A DNA stretch of 64,000 bases from Pseudomonas putida (lineage in GTDB: Bacteria > Pseudomonadota > Gammaproteobacteria > Pseudomonadales > Pseudomonadaceae): the NCBI RefSeq assembly GCF_028682455.1, contig NZ_JANHLD010000002.1:434001-498000 (forward strand), read 5' to 3'. Under the pieces are notes generated by a model. It saw only the letters and a program-made list of their open reading frames with translations, had not been told where the DNA came from and ran no database searches. Below, piece by piece: positions 1 through 8,716 of the stretch; within the stretch, counting starts at the first letter, position 1, and every line of letters starts with the position of its first letter. Made by a program: the position numbers and the translations under genes.

Positions 1-367
1 GCTTGCCGGTCTTGGCGTCGAGGGCGAATACCCGCGAGTAGGAACCGGTGACGTAGATCACCCCGTCGTTGACGATGGCCTGGGACTCCTGGCCGCGCTG
101 CTTTTCGTCACCGAACGAATACGACCAGGCCGGGGTGAGCTTGAACACGTTCGTGTCGTTGACCTGGGCCAACGGGCTCCAGCGCTGGGCGTTGGTGCCC
201 ATGCCGTACTGCAGCACGTTGCCGGTGCTCTTGTGGTCATCGGCAATGTCATCCCAGCTCACCGGCTTGGCGAAGGCAGGTGCAGTCAGGGCCAGGCTGC
301 CCATCAGCAACACGGCATGCACGGCGGCAGTCAGGGGCTTGAGGGCGGGTAACGATCTTATTGTCAT
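1..367 (-). CDS. pedE: PQQ-dependent (quinoprotein) alcohol dehydrogenase, N-terminal part
   Basis: Only the first 122 codons lie in the window; the gene runs off the left edge. The start ATG is at 367-365. Residues 1-33 form a signal peptide ending in an AFA motif, so the enzyme is periplasmic. After it come WDDIADDHK and RWSPLAQVN, then a first beta-propeller blade with VIYVTGSYSRVFALDAKTGK, typical of type I quinoprotein ethanol dehydrogenases (ExaA/PedE/PedH family). These enzymes oxidise primary alcohols to aldehydes with PQQ and pass electrons to a cytochrome c. The divergent gene at 627 encodes such a cytochrome, which favours PedE over PedH. The Ca/lanthanide-selecting residues are outside the window, so PedE versus PedH cannot be settled here. 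Confidence 0.8.
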   Translation of the reverse strand, partial: MTIRSLPALKPLTAAVHAVLLMGSLALTAPAFAKPVSWDDIADDHKSTGNVLQYGMGTNAQRWSPLAQVNDTNVFKLTPAWSYSFGDEKQRGQESQAIVNDGVIYVTGSYSRVFALDAKTGK

Positions 368-431
368 GGTTGGAGTTCCCAATGAAGGTTTTGGCCCTTC
401 TAGCCTGGGATTTCCCCGCCCGGCTTGATAC

Positions 432-465
432 GGAAAAACTCCCGCCCTTTGCGGGAAAACTTCCC
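432..465. promoter_or_regulatory. Paired GGGA(A)-type inverted motifs upstream of the quinoprotein gene
   Basis: Two similar motifs sit in the divergent promoter region: GGAAAAACTCCCG at 432-444 and GGGAAAACTTCCC at 453-465. The second is a near palindrome with 5-bp arms. The segment between them (CCCGC 441-445, GCGGG 451-455) can also pair as a hairpin. The position suits a regulator of alcohol oxidation such as a LuxR-type AgmR/ErbR protein, but that link is inference. Confidence 0.35.
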
Positions 466-626
466 AAACCGCCTGTGATTTGGCACTGCTCCACAAGCGC
501 TACGACCAAGGGAGTAGAACGCGGCCCCCAAAGCAGCATGGGGCGTTTGCCGGCGGCTGCCTAAGCTGGCGAGCAACCTTTCAGTCGAGAGGTGTTCGCG
601 TGCAAACAGCAGTCGAGGGCAGAACA

Positions 627-1064
627 ATGACAACAGCAAAAAACGCCTGGTTGAGCCTGATGGTGGTGGGCGGCCTGATGAGCAGTGCGGCGGTGTTCGC
701 CCATGGCAACGTAACGCCGACGGCGGTCAACATCGGCAACCTGGAAAAACTGGGTGAAGAGTGGCGTGCGCAAAACCCCTACCGCAACAGCAAGGATCAT
801 GACGAAGCCGTGTCGATCGGCGCCTCGGCCTACAACCAGAACTGCGCGGCCTGCCACGGCCTGGAAGCCAAGTCCGGCGGCATTGCCCCGGACCTGCGCC
901 TGCTTGATGAAGGCGCGGCGGGTGATGAGTGGTTTGTGGAGCGGGTCCGCAACGGTGCGGTGCGCGATGGCCGGGTGTACATGCCCAAGATGGCCGACTA
1001 CCTGAGCCAGGAAGCGTTGTGGGCGGTGCGCAGTTACCTGGACACCGTCCACGTTGACGAGTGA
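627..1064 (+). CDS. pedF: Periplasmic cytochrome c (PedF/c550-like), partner of the quinoprotein dehydrogenase
   Basis: This 145-residue protein has an N-terminal signal peptide (about residues 1-25, ending VFAHG) and a single haem c motif, CAACHG, near residue 74. A methionine ligand candidate lies in VYMPKMADYL. Length and sequence fit cytochrome c550 family members (PedF, ExaB) that accept electrons from PQQ alcohol dehydrogenases and feed the respiratory chain. The ATG at 627 was chosen because the signal peptide begins there; the frame stays open upstream without a better start. It is divergent from the dehydrogenase at 367, with shared promoter space between them. Confidence 0.85.
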   Translation: MTTAKNAWLSLMVVGGLMSSAAVFAHGNVTPTAVNIGNLEKLGEEWRAQNPYRNSKDHDEAVSIGASAYNQNCAACHGLEAKSGGIAPDLRLLDEGAAGDEWFVERVRNGAVRDGRVYMPKMADYLSQEALWAVRSYLDTVHVDE

Positions 1065-1066
1065 CG

Positions 1067-1136
1067 GTAGGGGCGGGCGTGCCCCGCGATGCGATGTGAC
1101 TGACAGATCGCATCGCAAGGCAAGCCCGCTTCTACA
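1067..1136. repeat. REP-type inverted repeat pair
   Basis: Two facing copies of the GTAGGGGCGGGC / GCCCGCTTCTAC unit flank a short spacer containing GCGATGCGAT. This is the form of Pseudomonas REP sequences in BIME-like pairs. It lies between the convergent pedF and the acyl-CoA dehydrogenase and overlaps the stop codon of the latter. Confidence 0.7.
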
Positions 1137-2283
1137 AGGTGTAGTGCTTGAGTTCCCGGGCGATCAGCATGCGCTGGATTTCGCTTGAGCCTTCATAGAT
1201 CTGGGTAATCCGCGCATCGCGGTAGTAGCGCTCGACCGGGTAGTCCTCCAGGTACCCATACCCCCCATGCACCTGGATCGCCTTGGAACACACCCGCTCG
1301 GCCATTTCCGAGGCGAACAGCTTGGCCTGGGAGGCTTCGCTCAGGCACGGCTTGCCGGCACTGCGCAGGCGCGCGGCATGCAGGATCAGCAAGCGTGCGG
1401 CATTGATCTGCACCTGCATGTCGGCCAGCAGGTTGGCGATGCTCTGGTGCTCGTTGATCGGCTTGCCGAACTGGATGCGATCACGGGAGTACACCAGGGC
1501 CGCTTCGAACGCGGCGCGGGCGATGCCCAGCGCCTGGGCGGCGATGCCGATACGACCGCCTTCGAGGTTGGACAGCGCAATTGCCAGGCCCTTGCCACGC
1601 TCACCGAGCAGGTTGGCGGCAGGGACGCGGCAGTTGTTCAGGGTGACCGCACAGGTGTCGGAGGCGCGGATCCCCATCTTGTGTTCGCTGCGGTCGACCA
1701 CGAAGCCTTCGTTGTCGGTGGGCACCAGGAACGCCGAGATACCTTTCTTGCCCAGGTCCGGGTCGGTGACGGCAAATACGATGGCCAGGCCCGCACGACG
1801 CGCGTTGCTGACAAACTGCTTGGCGCCGTTGATGACCCAGTGATCACCCTGCAGTTCGGCACGAGTGCGCAGGTTGTGCGCCTCGGAGCCGGCCTGGGGT
1901 TCGGTCAGGCAGAAGCAGCCGATCACCTGGCCGCTGGCCAGGCGCTCGAGCCAGGTCTGCTGCTGTTCGGCGTTGCCGTAGGCGAGCAGGGGGCCACAGC
2001 CCACCGAGTTGTGGATGCTCATCAGCGCACCGGTGGCACCATCGCCGGCGGCAATCTCTTCAACGGCCAGGGCATAGGCGACGTAGTCGGTGTAGCTGCC
2101 ACCCCATTGCTCCGGGACCACCATGCCGAGCAGGCCGAGCTCGCCCATTTTCTTGACGACATCGTCATCGATCCAGCCGGCCTTTTCCCAGGCCTGGGCA
2201 TGGGGCGCGATTTCGCCACGGGCAAAATCACGGGCCATGTCGCGGATCATGATCTGTTCTTCGCTCAGTTCCAGGTCTTGCAT
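1132..2283 (-). CDS. Acyl-CoA dehydrogenase (isobutyryl/short-branched-chain type)
   Basis: A 383-residue flavoprotein of the usual family length. The N-terminal helical domain (1-120) includes [10 protein letters not shown] and [20 protein letters not shown]. The FAD-binding middle domain has [13 protein letters not shown], and the C-terminal helical domain carries [23 protein letters not shown] with [16 protein letters not shown]. The Glu of YEGSSE is the family's usual catalytic base position. It sits 16 bp downstream of a 3-hydroxyisobutyryl-CoA hydrolase-like gene, as in valine-degradation clusters, so isobutyryl-CoA or 2-methylbutyryl-CoA is the likeliest substrate. The ATG at 2283 was chosen; upstream in-frame codons overlap the neighbour. 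General short-chain specificity remains possible. Confidence 0.85.
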   Translation of the reverse strand: MQDLELSEEQIMIRDMARDFARGEIAPHAQAWEKAGWIDDDVVKKMGELGLLGMVVPEQWGGSYTDYVAYALAVEEIAAGDGATGALMSIHNSVGCGPLLAYGNAEQQQTWLERLASGQVIGCFCLTEPQAGSEAHNLRTRAELQGDHWVINGAKQFVSNARRAGLAIVFAVTDPDLGKKGISAFLVPTDNEGFVVDRSEHKMGIRASDTCAVTLNNCRVPAANLLGERGKGLAIALSNLEGGRIGIAAQALGIARAAFEAALVYSRDRIQFGKPINEHQSIANLLADMQVQINAARLLILHAARLRSAGKPCLSEASQAKLFASEMAERVCSKAIQVHGGYGYLEDYPVERYYRDARITQIYEGSSEIQRMLIARELKHYTL

Positions 2284-2299
2284 CTGCGTACTCCAGGCC

Positions 2300-3370
2300 T
2301 TACAGGCCTTCGAAGAATTGGGCCACACGCGAACGGTTGAGGTCGGCCAGGGCGGCGGGGTTCCAGCGCGGCTGCTTGTCCTTGTCGATGATCAGCGCGC
2401 GCACGCCTTCGATCAGGTCGCCGTGGTCGAACCACTGTCGGTCCAGGTGCAGCTCCATGGCAAAGCAGTCCTCCAGGCCCAGGTGACGGCCACGGCGCAG
2501 CATTTCGAGGGTGACGGCCATGGCCAGCGGCGAACGGGTGTCCAGCAGGTCGGCGGTCCTGGTTGCCCACTCGTGGCTGTCGGCCACGGTCACTGCCCGC
2601 AGTTGCTCCACGATACTGCCGACCTCGGGCAAGGCGAAGAAGTGATCGATGGCCGGGCGCAGCTTGGCCAGCGGTGCATCGTCCAGGGTCTGGGTACCGA
2701 GCTTGGCCAGCACGCCTTGCAGGTCCTTGAGCGGGTGGTCGCCAAACACCAGGGTATCCAGGCGCTCGTCCAGCAGGCCCAGCTTGTCGCTGTCCAGGTA
2801 CCAGTCGGCCAGCCCGCAGTACAGGGCATCGGCGGCGCCGATCTGCACCCCGGTCACGCCCAGGTAGGTGCCCAGCTCGCCCGGCACGCGGGACAGGAAG
2901 TAGCTGCCGCCCACATCGGGGAAGTAGCCGATGCCCACCTCCGGCATCGCCAGGCGACTGCGCTCGGTGACCACGCGCAGTTCGGCGCCCTGGGCCAGGC
3001 CCATGCCGCCACCCAGGGTGAAGCCGTCCATCAGTGCCAGGATCGGCTTGCGGTAGTGGTGGATGCACAGGTCGAGGGCGTATTCCTCGACGAAGAAATC
3101 GCGGTGCAGGCTGTCGCCGGCCTTGTAGCTCTCGTACAGCGAGCGGATGTCGCCCCCGGCACAGAACCCCTTGGGGCCTTCGCCACGCAGCACCACCGCC
3201 TGCACCTGCGAGTCGGCCGCCCAGGCATCGAGCTGGCGCTGCAGCTGGCGCACCATGTCCAGGGTCAAGGCGTTGAGGCCGGCCGGGCGATTGAGGGTCA
3301 AGTGACCGATATGGTTGCGAACCTGGGCCAGGATCGGCGCCTCGGTTGGCGTTTGAACGTGCGCGGTCAT
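2300..3370 (-). CDS. Enoyl-CoA hydratase/isomerase family, 3-hydroxyisobutyryl-CoA hydrolase-like
   Basis: At 356 residues this is longer than simple crotonases (about 260) and matches the HIBCH subgroup. Crotonase-fold features are [15 protein letters not shown] near the N-terminus, the oxyanion-hole segments [13 protein letters not shown] and [17 protein letters not shown], and [20 protein letters not shown], which carries the catalytic acidic residue of hydrolases. HIBCH releases 3-hydroxyisobutyrate from its CoA ester in valine catabolism. A purine-rich GGAGA lies just upstream of the ATG at 3370. It is first in a two-gene operon with the acyl-CoA dehydrogenase. A 3-hydroxypropionyl-CoA hydrolase or a true hydratase cannot be excluded. 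Confidence 0.8.
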   Translation of the reverse strand: MTAHVQTPTEAPILAQVRNHIGHLTLNRPAGLNALTLDMVRQLQRQLDAWAADSQVQAVVLRGEGPKGFCAGGDIRSLYESYKAGDSLHRDFFVEEYALDLCIHHYRKPILALMDGFTLGGGMGLAQGAELRVVTERSRLAMPEVGIGYFPDVGGSYFLSRVPGELGTYLGVTGVQIGAADALYCGLADWYLDSDKLGLLDERLDTLVFGDHPLKDLQGVLAKLGTQTLDDAPLAKLRPAIDHFFALPEVGSIVEQLRAVTVADSHEWATRTADLLDTRSPLAMAVTLEMLRRGRHLGLEDCFAMELHLDRQWFDHGDLIEGVRALIIDKDKQPRWNPAALADLNRSRVAQFFEGL

Positions 3371-3705
3371 CGCTGTCTCCCTGCTTTGTTATTGATTTTC
3401 CACGTGAAATATCACGATCTGGGTAGGCGCTTGAGGATCAGGGGATCCTAACAGTGCAAATTTGCCTATTACAATTCGTAAAACTGCAATTGGCCCCTGC
3501 ATTTTTGCATGCCTGTGCGCCTTCCGGGTCGGGTGTTGCCACTTTAGCCTTGTAACACGGCCGAAGGGGGGAGTAGTTCCCCTTGCCACCCCTCGACCTG
3601 CCTGCGCCAAAGCAGCAGGCACTTGCCGCCAAGGCAGCGTATGGGCCGCGCACAGGCCTTTCGATAATCGCCTCCGAATCAGTCACCCCGATTGCGGAGC
3701 GCGTC
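3371..3705. promoter_or_regulatory. Divergent promoter region with GGGGA-N5-TCCCC palindrome
   Basis: This 335-bp gene-free stretch separates the divergent hydrolase and porin genes. It contains the inverted repeat GGGGAGTAGTTCCCC at 3568-3582, about 125 bp upstream of the porin start, and an A/T-rich run at 3450-3510 that could hold promoters. No convincing gene is visible in it. The palindrome resembles motifs upstream of the quinoprotein gene (453-465) and the multicopper oxidase (18870-18882). Confidence 0.35.
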
Positions 3706-4887
3706 ATGCACAACAATAACAATGCTCATCGCCGTATCCTGCCTTTGCTCACCAGCCTGTCTGCCCTGACCCTGAGCCCCTTGGCCTGCGCCGACATCAT
3801 GCTCTACGACAAGGACCAGACTACGTTCTCCACCGACGGCTACATCAACGCCTTCTACGTCAACAGCGACATCGACCGCGCCGGCGAGCAGTACGACCGG
3901 CGCCAGTCGCGAGTGAAGATGGGCTTCTTGCCCAACACCCTGGGCTTCAACATGACCCGCCAGGCCGATACCTTGAAACTCGGTGCACGCGCCTCGTTCT
4001 GGGTGACCATCAACGACAGCGAAACCAACGGCACCGACACGGCCATCGATGTGCGGCAGTTCTACGGTACCGTGGCCAACCCCGAGTGGGGTGAAGTGCT
4101 GATCGGCAAGGACTTCGGCCTGTTCGCCCGCTCCAACATCCTGCTCGACGAATTGCTGGCGGGCTACGGCCAGGTCAGCGACACCCTGGGGCTGGTGGAT
4201 GGGGGCGGGGTGTCGTTCGGCAACATCGGCAGCGGTTACCCATACCCGTTCCCCACTTCGCAGATCACCTACCGCACCCCCTTGATGGAAGGCTTGCGGG
4301 TGGCGGTGGGGATCATGGACCCGGTCGACACCAACGACGACAGCGCAGTGGGCAAGGCCTACCAGGAAAACCCGCGTACCGAGAGCGAGATCACCTACCA
4401 GTTCGACCTGGGCGGCGCGCAGATCTACAGCTGGCTCAACGGCAGCTATCAGACCTCCGACAACACCGACAGCAACGTCGACTCGGTGACCTCCAAGGGC
4501 GTGGGCTATGGCGTGCAAGCCAAAATGGGTGGTTTCTCGCTGACCGGCTCGGGCTTTACCGCCAAGGGCATCAACCCGTTTTTCACCAACAACGCCGGCG
4601 AGGCGACCTTGCGCGAGGTGGACAGCACCGGTTACCTGGTGCAGGGCTCGTACCGTTTCGGCAAGAACCGCCTGGCGTTGTCCTACGGCAGGACCAAGGA
4701 CGACGGCAACGGCGCGGTGAACACCGGGGCCGATTACGAGACGCGGGGCATTGCGCTGTTCCATGACATCAATGACAACCTCAAGCTCGTGGCCGAGTAC
4801 AACCAGTTCGAGATCGACGGGCACGAAGGGGATGCGCAGAACGAAGACACCGACACTCTGGCGCTGGGGGCGGTGCTGACCTGGTAA
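3706..4887 (+). CDS. Gram-negative outer-membrane porin
   Basis: This 393-residue protein has a signal peptide (residues 1-27, ending LACADI). Beta-barrel-like repeats with alternating hydrophobic residues follow, as in general porins of the Porin_4 class: FSTDGYINAFYVNSD, FYGTVANPEWGEVLIGKDFG, YRTPLMEGLRVAVGIMDP and a C-terminal LALGAVLTW strand with a terminal aromatic residue. It should form a trimeric channel for small hydrophilic solutes. GGAG lies 7 bp upstream of the ATG at 3706. Placement near alcohol-oxidation and NosP/NahK genes suggests co-regulation with that regulon, but the solute is unknown. Confidence 0.8.
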   Translation: MHNNNNAHRRILPLLTSLSALTLSPLACADIMLYDKDQTTFSTDGYINAFYVNSDIDRAGEQYDRRQSRVKMGFLPNTLGFNMTRQADTLKLGARASFWVTINDSETNGTDTAIDVRQFYGTVANPEWGEVLIGKDFGLFARSNILLDELLAGYGQVSDTLGLVDGGGVSFGNIGSGYPYPFPTSQITYRTPLMEGLRVAVGIMDPVDTNDDSAVGKAYQENPRTESEITYQFDLGGAQIYSWLNGSYQTSDNTDSNVDSVTSKGVGYGVQAKMGGFSLTGSGFTAKGINPFFTNNAGEATLREVDSTGYLVQGSYRFGKNRLALSYGRTKDDGNGAVNTGADYETRGIALFHDINDNLKLVAEYNQFEIDGHEGDAQNEDTDTLALGAVLTW

Positions 4888-4890
4888 ACC

Positions 4891-4961
4891 GGTAGGGGCG
4901 GGCTTGCCCCGCGATGCGATGCTGGTTTGAGATCGCTTCGCGGGGCAAGCCCGCTCCTACC
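4891..4961. repeat. REP-type inverted repeat pair
   Basis: GGTAGGGGCGGGCTTGCCCC at 4891 faces CGGGGCAAGCCCGCTCCTAC ending at 4960. The arms pair almost perfectly over more than 15 bp. It lies directly after the porin stop and may also act as a weak terminator. Confidence 0.8.
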
Positions 4962-5052
4962 AACGACACCCCGACCCGCTACCCAAGTAGCATTCGGCCC
5001 ATTTGCATGGCGCCCTAGACTGCCTGCATCTTCCAGGGCGGAGCCCGTCGCC

Positions 5053-6216
5053 ATGCAGTCATTTTCCAGCGAAGGCGTGATCAGCGCAGTCTCGCGCGCC
5101 AGCGCCGCAGAGCAAGTAGCCCAGGAGCTGGCCACCCAGTTGCTGCACCCGCACCTGGGATTCGTGTTGTTCTTCTGCTCGGCCAGCTACGACCTGCCAG
5201 CCCTGGCCGTGGCGCTGCAGCAAAGCTTCGGCGGTATTCGCCTGGCCGGTTGCACCAGTGCCGGCGAGATCACCCCCCAAGGCTATGGCCGGGGCTGCGT
5301 GACCGCCCTGGGGTTCGATCACCGGCAGTTTTCCATTGCTGCCGAACGTATCGACGCCATGGAACAGTTCAGCCTGTTCCAGGCCCAGGCCATGGTCGAG
5401 CGCCTGGTGACTGGCTGTCGTAGCAACAGCCTGGCGCCCATCAAGGGCCACAGCTTCGCCCTGACCCTGCTCGACGGGCTGTCGAGCCGCGAAGAAACCG
5501 TGCTCGCCGCCCTCAGCGCCGCGTTGGGAGACATTCCGCACTTCGGTGGCTCGGCCGGTGACGACAACCAGTTGAGCCATACCCATGTGTATTTCGAGGG
5601 CGCCTTCCACAACGGGGCGGCCGTGGTGTTGCTGGTCAACACCGGGCTGGATTTCGAAGTGTTCACCACCCACCACTTGGAGCCACGGGACGAGAAGCTG
5701 GTGGTCACCCGGGCCGATCGCCAACTGCGTCGCGTGCACGAGCTCAATGCGGAGCCGGCTGCCGAGGAATACGCCCGATTGATCGGCATTGCGGTGGCCG
5801 AACTGGACCATCGGGTATTCGCCGCGCATCCCTTGGCGGTCCGGCTTAACGATCGCTACTACGTTCGGGCGATCCAGCAGGTGCACGACGACCTGAGCCT
5901 GAGTTTCTATTGCGCCGTGGAAAACGGCATCGTGCTCACCGCCATGCGCCCGGGGCCGATGCTGGCGAACCTGCGCAACCTTTTCGACGGTCTGCAGCAA
6001 CGCCTGGGGCCCTTGCTGGTGACCATCGGTTGCGACTGCTTCTTGCGCCGCCTGGAGCTCGAAGGCAGCGACAACCTGGCCGCGGTCGGCACCTACTTGC
6101 GCAGCCAGCAGGTGCTGGGTTTCAACTCCTACGGGGAACAGTTCAATGGCACGCACATCAACCAGACTTTCACCGGCGTTGCCATTGGACGGCCACGCCA
6201 GCGCCTCGAGCCTTGA
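5053..6216 (+). CDS. nosP: FIST-domain haem/NO sensor protein, NosP-like
   Basis: This 387-residue cytosolic protein has FIST N- and C-terminal domains. It shows SASYDLPALAVALQQSFGG, the AGCTSAGEI turn, HFGGSAGDD and, C-terminally, LVTIGCDCFLRRLELEG with LGFNSYGEQFNG. In P. aeruginosa the FIST protein NosP (PA1975) is a haem protein that senses nitric oxide and is encoded next to the kinase NahK (PA1976). The same gene pair occurs here with coding overlap, which is the main reason for the name. No signal peptide or membrane segment is visible. The ATG at 5053 was chosen as the first in frame that matches the domain start. The haem ligand cannot be confirmed by eye. Confidence 0.8.
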   Translation: MQSFSSEGVISAVSRASAAEQVAQELATQLLHPHLGFVLFFCSASYDLPALAVALQQSFGGIRLAGCTSAGEITPQGYGRGCVTALGFDHRQFSIAAERIDAMEQFSLFQAQAMVERLVTGCRSNSLAPIKGHSFALTLLDGLSSREETVLAALSAALGDIPHFGGSAGDDNQLSHTHVYFEGAFHNGAAVVLLVNTGLDFEVFTTHHLEPRDEKLVVTRADRQLRRVHELNAEPAAEEYARLIGIAVAELDHRVFAAHPLAVRLNDRYYVRAIQQVHDDLSLSFYCAVENGIVLTAMRPGPMLANLRNLFDGLQQRLGPLLVTIGCDCFLRRLELEGSDNLAAVGTYLRSQQVLGFNSYGEQFNGTHINQTFTGVAIGRPRQRLEP

Positions 6217-8716
6217 ACTCGAGGCACTGCGCCGCGCCAACCACAAGCTGCAGCGCATCAATGCTGCGCTGATCGAACGCCTGGAGTCCGGGGCGCGCCC
6301 CGATGACGCCTACGCCGCCTTCCAGCATTCGGTGGTGCTGGCCGAGCAGGTGCGCGAGCGCACCGATGCCTTGAACCAGACCCTGGTCGAGCTCAAGGCC
6401 AGCAACCACTTGCTCAGCGACGCCCGGCTGCGCGCCGAGACCGCGCACCAGCACCTGGTCGATGCCATCGAGAGTATTTCCGATGCCTTCGTACTGTTCG
6501 ACCCGGACTTGCGCATCGTGCTGTTCAACAGCCGCTTCAAGGCGTTCTGGGCCAACAGCCGGATCCGCATCATCAGCGGCATGCGCCTGGCCGAAGTCAA
6601 GCGCCTGATGTACAGCACCGGGCTGTTCAATGAAGAGCAGCGCGGCGCCAGCGACGATCACTGGGTGTACCGCCTGCACAGCGGGCGCTGGTTGCAGGTC
6701 AGTGAACGGCCGACCCGCGACGGCGGGCGGGTCATGCTGTTCACCGATATCACCGAGCTCAAGCACAGTGAAACCCGCCGCCGCGAGCTGGCGGTGGCGC
6801 AAAAGTCCCACCTGCTGCAACGCGCGGTCGACAATTTGTCCCAGGGGGTGGCGATGGTCAACGCCGAGGGCGTGCTGGAGCTGTGGAACCGGCGATTTCT
6901 CGAACTCAGCGGCCTGGCACCGATTGCTGCCCACAGGCCCTTTGCCGAAGTGATCGCCGACAGCGAGCTGGCCTTGTTGACGCCCGACAGCCGCGACGAC
7001 AACGGCCGCTGTATCCATGAGCGGGAGCAGCGCCTGTATGACGGGCGCATGCTGGAGATCCGCACCCATCCGCTGCCTACCGGCGGCTTCGTCAACACCT
7101 TCACCGACATCACCGAACGCTACTTGCATGCCGAGGCCCTGAGCGAGAGCGAGCGCTGGATACGCCTGATCACCGACCATGTGCCGGCGCTGATCGCCTA
7201 CCTCAATGCCGAGCTGGTCTATGAGTTCACCAACCAGGTGTACGAGCAGTGGTACTGCTGGCCGCGTGGGGTGATGCTGGGTCAGAACCTGCGTGAGGTG
7301 CACAGCCCCGAGCATTACCAGCGCCTGGAAGGCTACATTGCCCGCGCGCTGGGTGGCGAGAGCGTGACGTTCGAATGCGCCGAGACCCACGTCAACGGCC
7401 AGGAGCGCTACATGCTGCGCTCTTATGTGCCCAACCGCGCCGCCAGTGGCGAGGTGGTCGGGATCTTCGTGCTCATTCGCGACATCACCGAGCGCCGGCG
7501 CACCGCCGAAGCCCTGCACCAGGCCTACCAGAACCTCGAGGTGCGAGTGCGCGAACGCACCGCCGAGCTGACCCGCGCCAAGCAGGAGGCCGAGCAGGCC
7601 AACCTGTCCAAGACCAAGTTCCTCGCCGCCGTGAGCCATGACCTGCTGCAACCGCTGAACGCCGCGCGGCTGTTCACCAGTGCCTTGCTTGAACAGCAGA
7701 GCGCCAACCCCGGGCTGGTGCGCAGCGTCAGCCACTCGCTGGATGATGTCGAAAGCCTGCTGGGTACCCTGGTCGATATCTCCAAGTTGGATGCCGGGGT
7801 GATCAAGGCCGACATGGCCACCTTTGCCCTGGGGGACTTGCTCGATAACCTGGCCACCGAATTCGCTCATGCTGCCAGTAACGAAGGCCTGCGCCTGGCC
7901 TATCGCCCCTGCAGCCTGTATGTGCGCAGCGATGTCCAGCTGCTGGCGCGGATCCTGCGCAACCTGTTGAGCAATGCCATCCGCTATACCCCGAGCGGGC
8001 GCGTGCTGCTGGGCTGTCGGCGACGCGCAGGGCGGGTATGGATCGAGGTCTGGGACACCGGCATCGGTATCGCCGAGGACAAGCGCGAAGAGATTTTCCA
8101 GGAATTCAAGCGTGGTGATGTGCAGCGCCCCGACCAGGACCGTGGCCTGGGGCTGGGCCTGGCCATTGTCGAGAAAATTGCCGGGATACTCGGCCACCGC
8201 CTGCAACTGCGCTCGGTTCCGGGCAAGGGTTCAGTGTTTGCTTTGGAGGTGCCGTGCAGCCGCCAGGTAGTCCGGGCGGTGCATGCGGCGACGCGGAACG
8301 AGCCGCCAGGCGAGCGGCTGCTGGGCGCGAGGATCTGGGTGCTGGACAACGACAAGGCGATCTGTACGGCGATGGCGACGCTGCTGGAGCAATGGGGCTG
8401 CGAGGTGGTGGTCGCCCTGAGCGAGCAGGACCTGGCCCGGCAGGTGGCGATCAACACGGCGGCGGCCGACCTGCTGATCGCCGACTATCACCTGGACGGC
8501 GGGCGTAATGGCATCGATGCGGTGTCGGCGATCAACGCCCAGCGCCGCACACCGCTACCGGCATTGATGATCACCGCCAACTACAGCAATGAACTCAAGC
8601 AGCAGGTGCGCGAGCGGGGGCACACCTTGCTGCACAAGCCTGTGCGACCGATGAAGCTCAAGGCTGCCATCAGCCACCTGATCGGCTGTGAACTCAGCGC
8701 GGCAGGCGCCCGCTGA
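6146..8716 (+). CDS. nahK: Multi-PAS hybrid sensor histidine kinase, NahK/ErcS'-like
   Basis: This 856-residue cytosolic hybrid kinase has no obvious membrane segment. Residues about 30-100 form a coiled coil. Three PAS domains follow (near 115-205, 230-330, 345-460). The HisKA domain carries FLAAVSHDLLQPLN with phospho-His498, the ATPase domain has LLSNAIRY and GLGLGLAIVEKI, and the C-terminal receiver has phospho-acceptor Asp780 in LIADYHLDGG and Lys in LLHKPVRP. NahK phosphorylates HptB and affects biofilm and motility; under the name ErcS' it is linked to ethanol oxidation. The start at 6146 overlaps nosP by 71 bp and has GGGGA 9 bp upstream, suggesting translational coupling. Confidence 0.85.
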   Translation: MARTSTRLSPALPLDGHASASSLELEALRRANHKLQRINAALIERLESGARPDDAYAAFQHSVVLAEQVRERTDALNQTLVELKASNHLLSDARLRAETAHQHLVDAIESISDAFVLFDPDLRIVLFNSRFKAFWANSRIRIISGMRLAEVKRLMYSTGLFNEEQRGASDDHWVYRLHSGRWLQVSERPTRDGGRVMLFTDITELKHSETRRRELAVAQKSHLLQRAVDNLSQGVAMVNAEGVLELWNRRFLELSGLAPIAAHRPFAEVIADSELALLTPDSRDDNGRCIHEREQRLYDGRMLEIRTHPLPTGGFVNTFTDITERYLHAEALSESERWIRLITDHVPALIAYLNAELVYEFTNQVYEQWYCWPRGVMLGQNLREVHSPEHYQRLEGYIARALGGESVTFECAETHVNGQERYMLRSYVPNRAASGEVVGIFVLIRDITERRRTAEALHQAYQNLEVRVRERTAELTRAKQEAEQANLSKTKFLAAVSHDLLQPLNAARLFTSALLEQQSANPGLVRSVSHSLDDVESLLGTLVDISKLDAGVIKADMATFALGDLLDNLATEFAHAASNEGLRLAYRPCSLYVRSDVQLLARILRNLLSNAIRYTPSGRVLLGCRRRAGRVWIEVWDTGIGIAEDKREEIFQEFKRGDVQRPDQDRGLGLGLAIVEKIAGILGHRLQLRSVPGKGSVFALEVPCSRQVVRAVHAATRNEPPGERLLGARIWVLDNDKAICTAMATLLEQWGCEVVVALSEQDLARQVAINTAAADLLIADYHLDGGRNGIDAVSAINAQRRTPLPALMITANYSNELKQQVRERGHTLLHKPVRPMKLKAAISHLIGCELSAAGAR

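Noticed and set aside
6170..8206. A 678-codon open frame opposite nahK
   Set aside because: Low-complexity Gln/Gly/Leu/Ala composition typical of antisense frames; the plus strand has clear kinase and receiver motifs.
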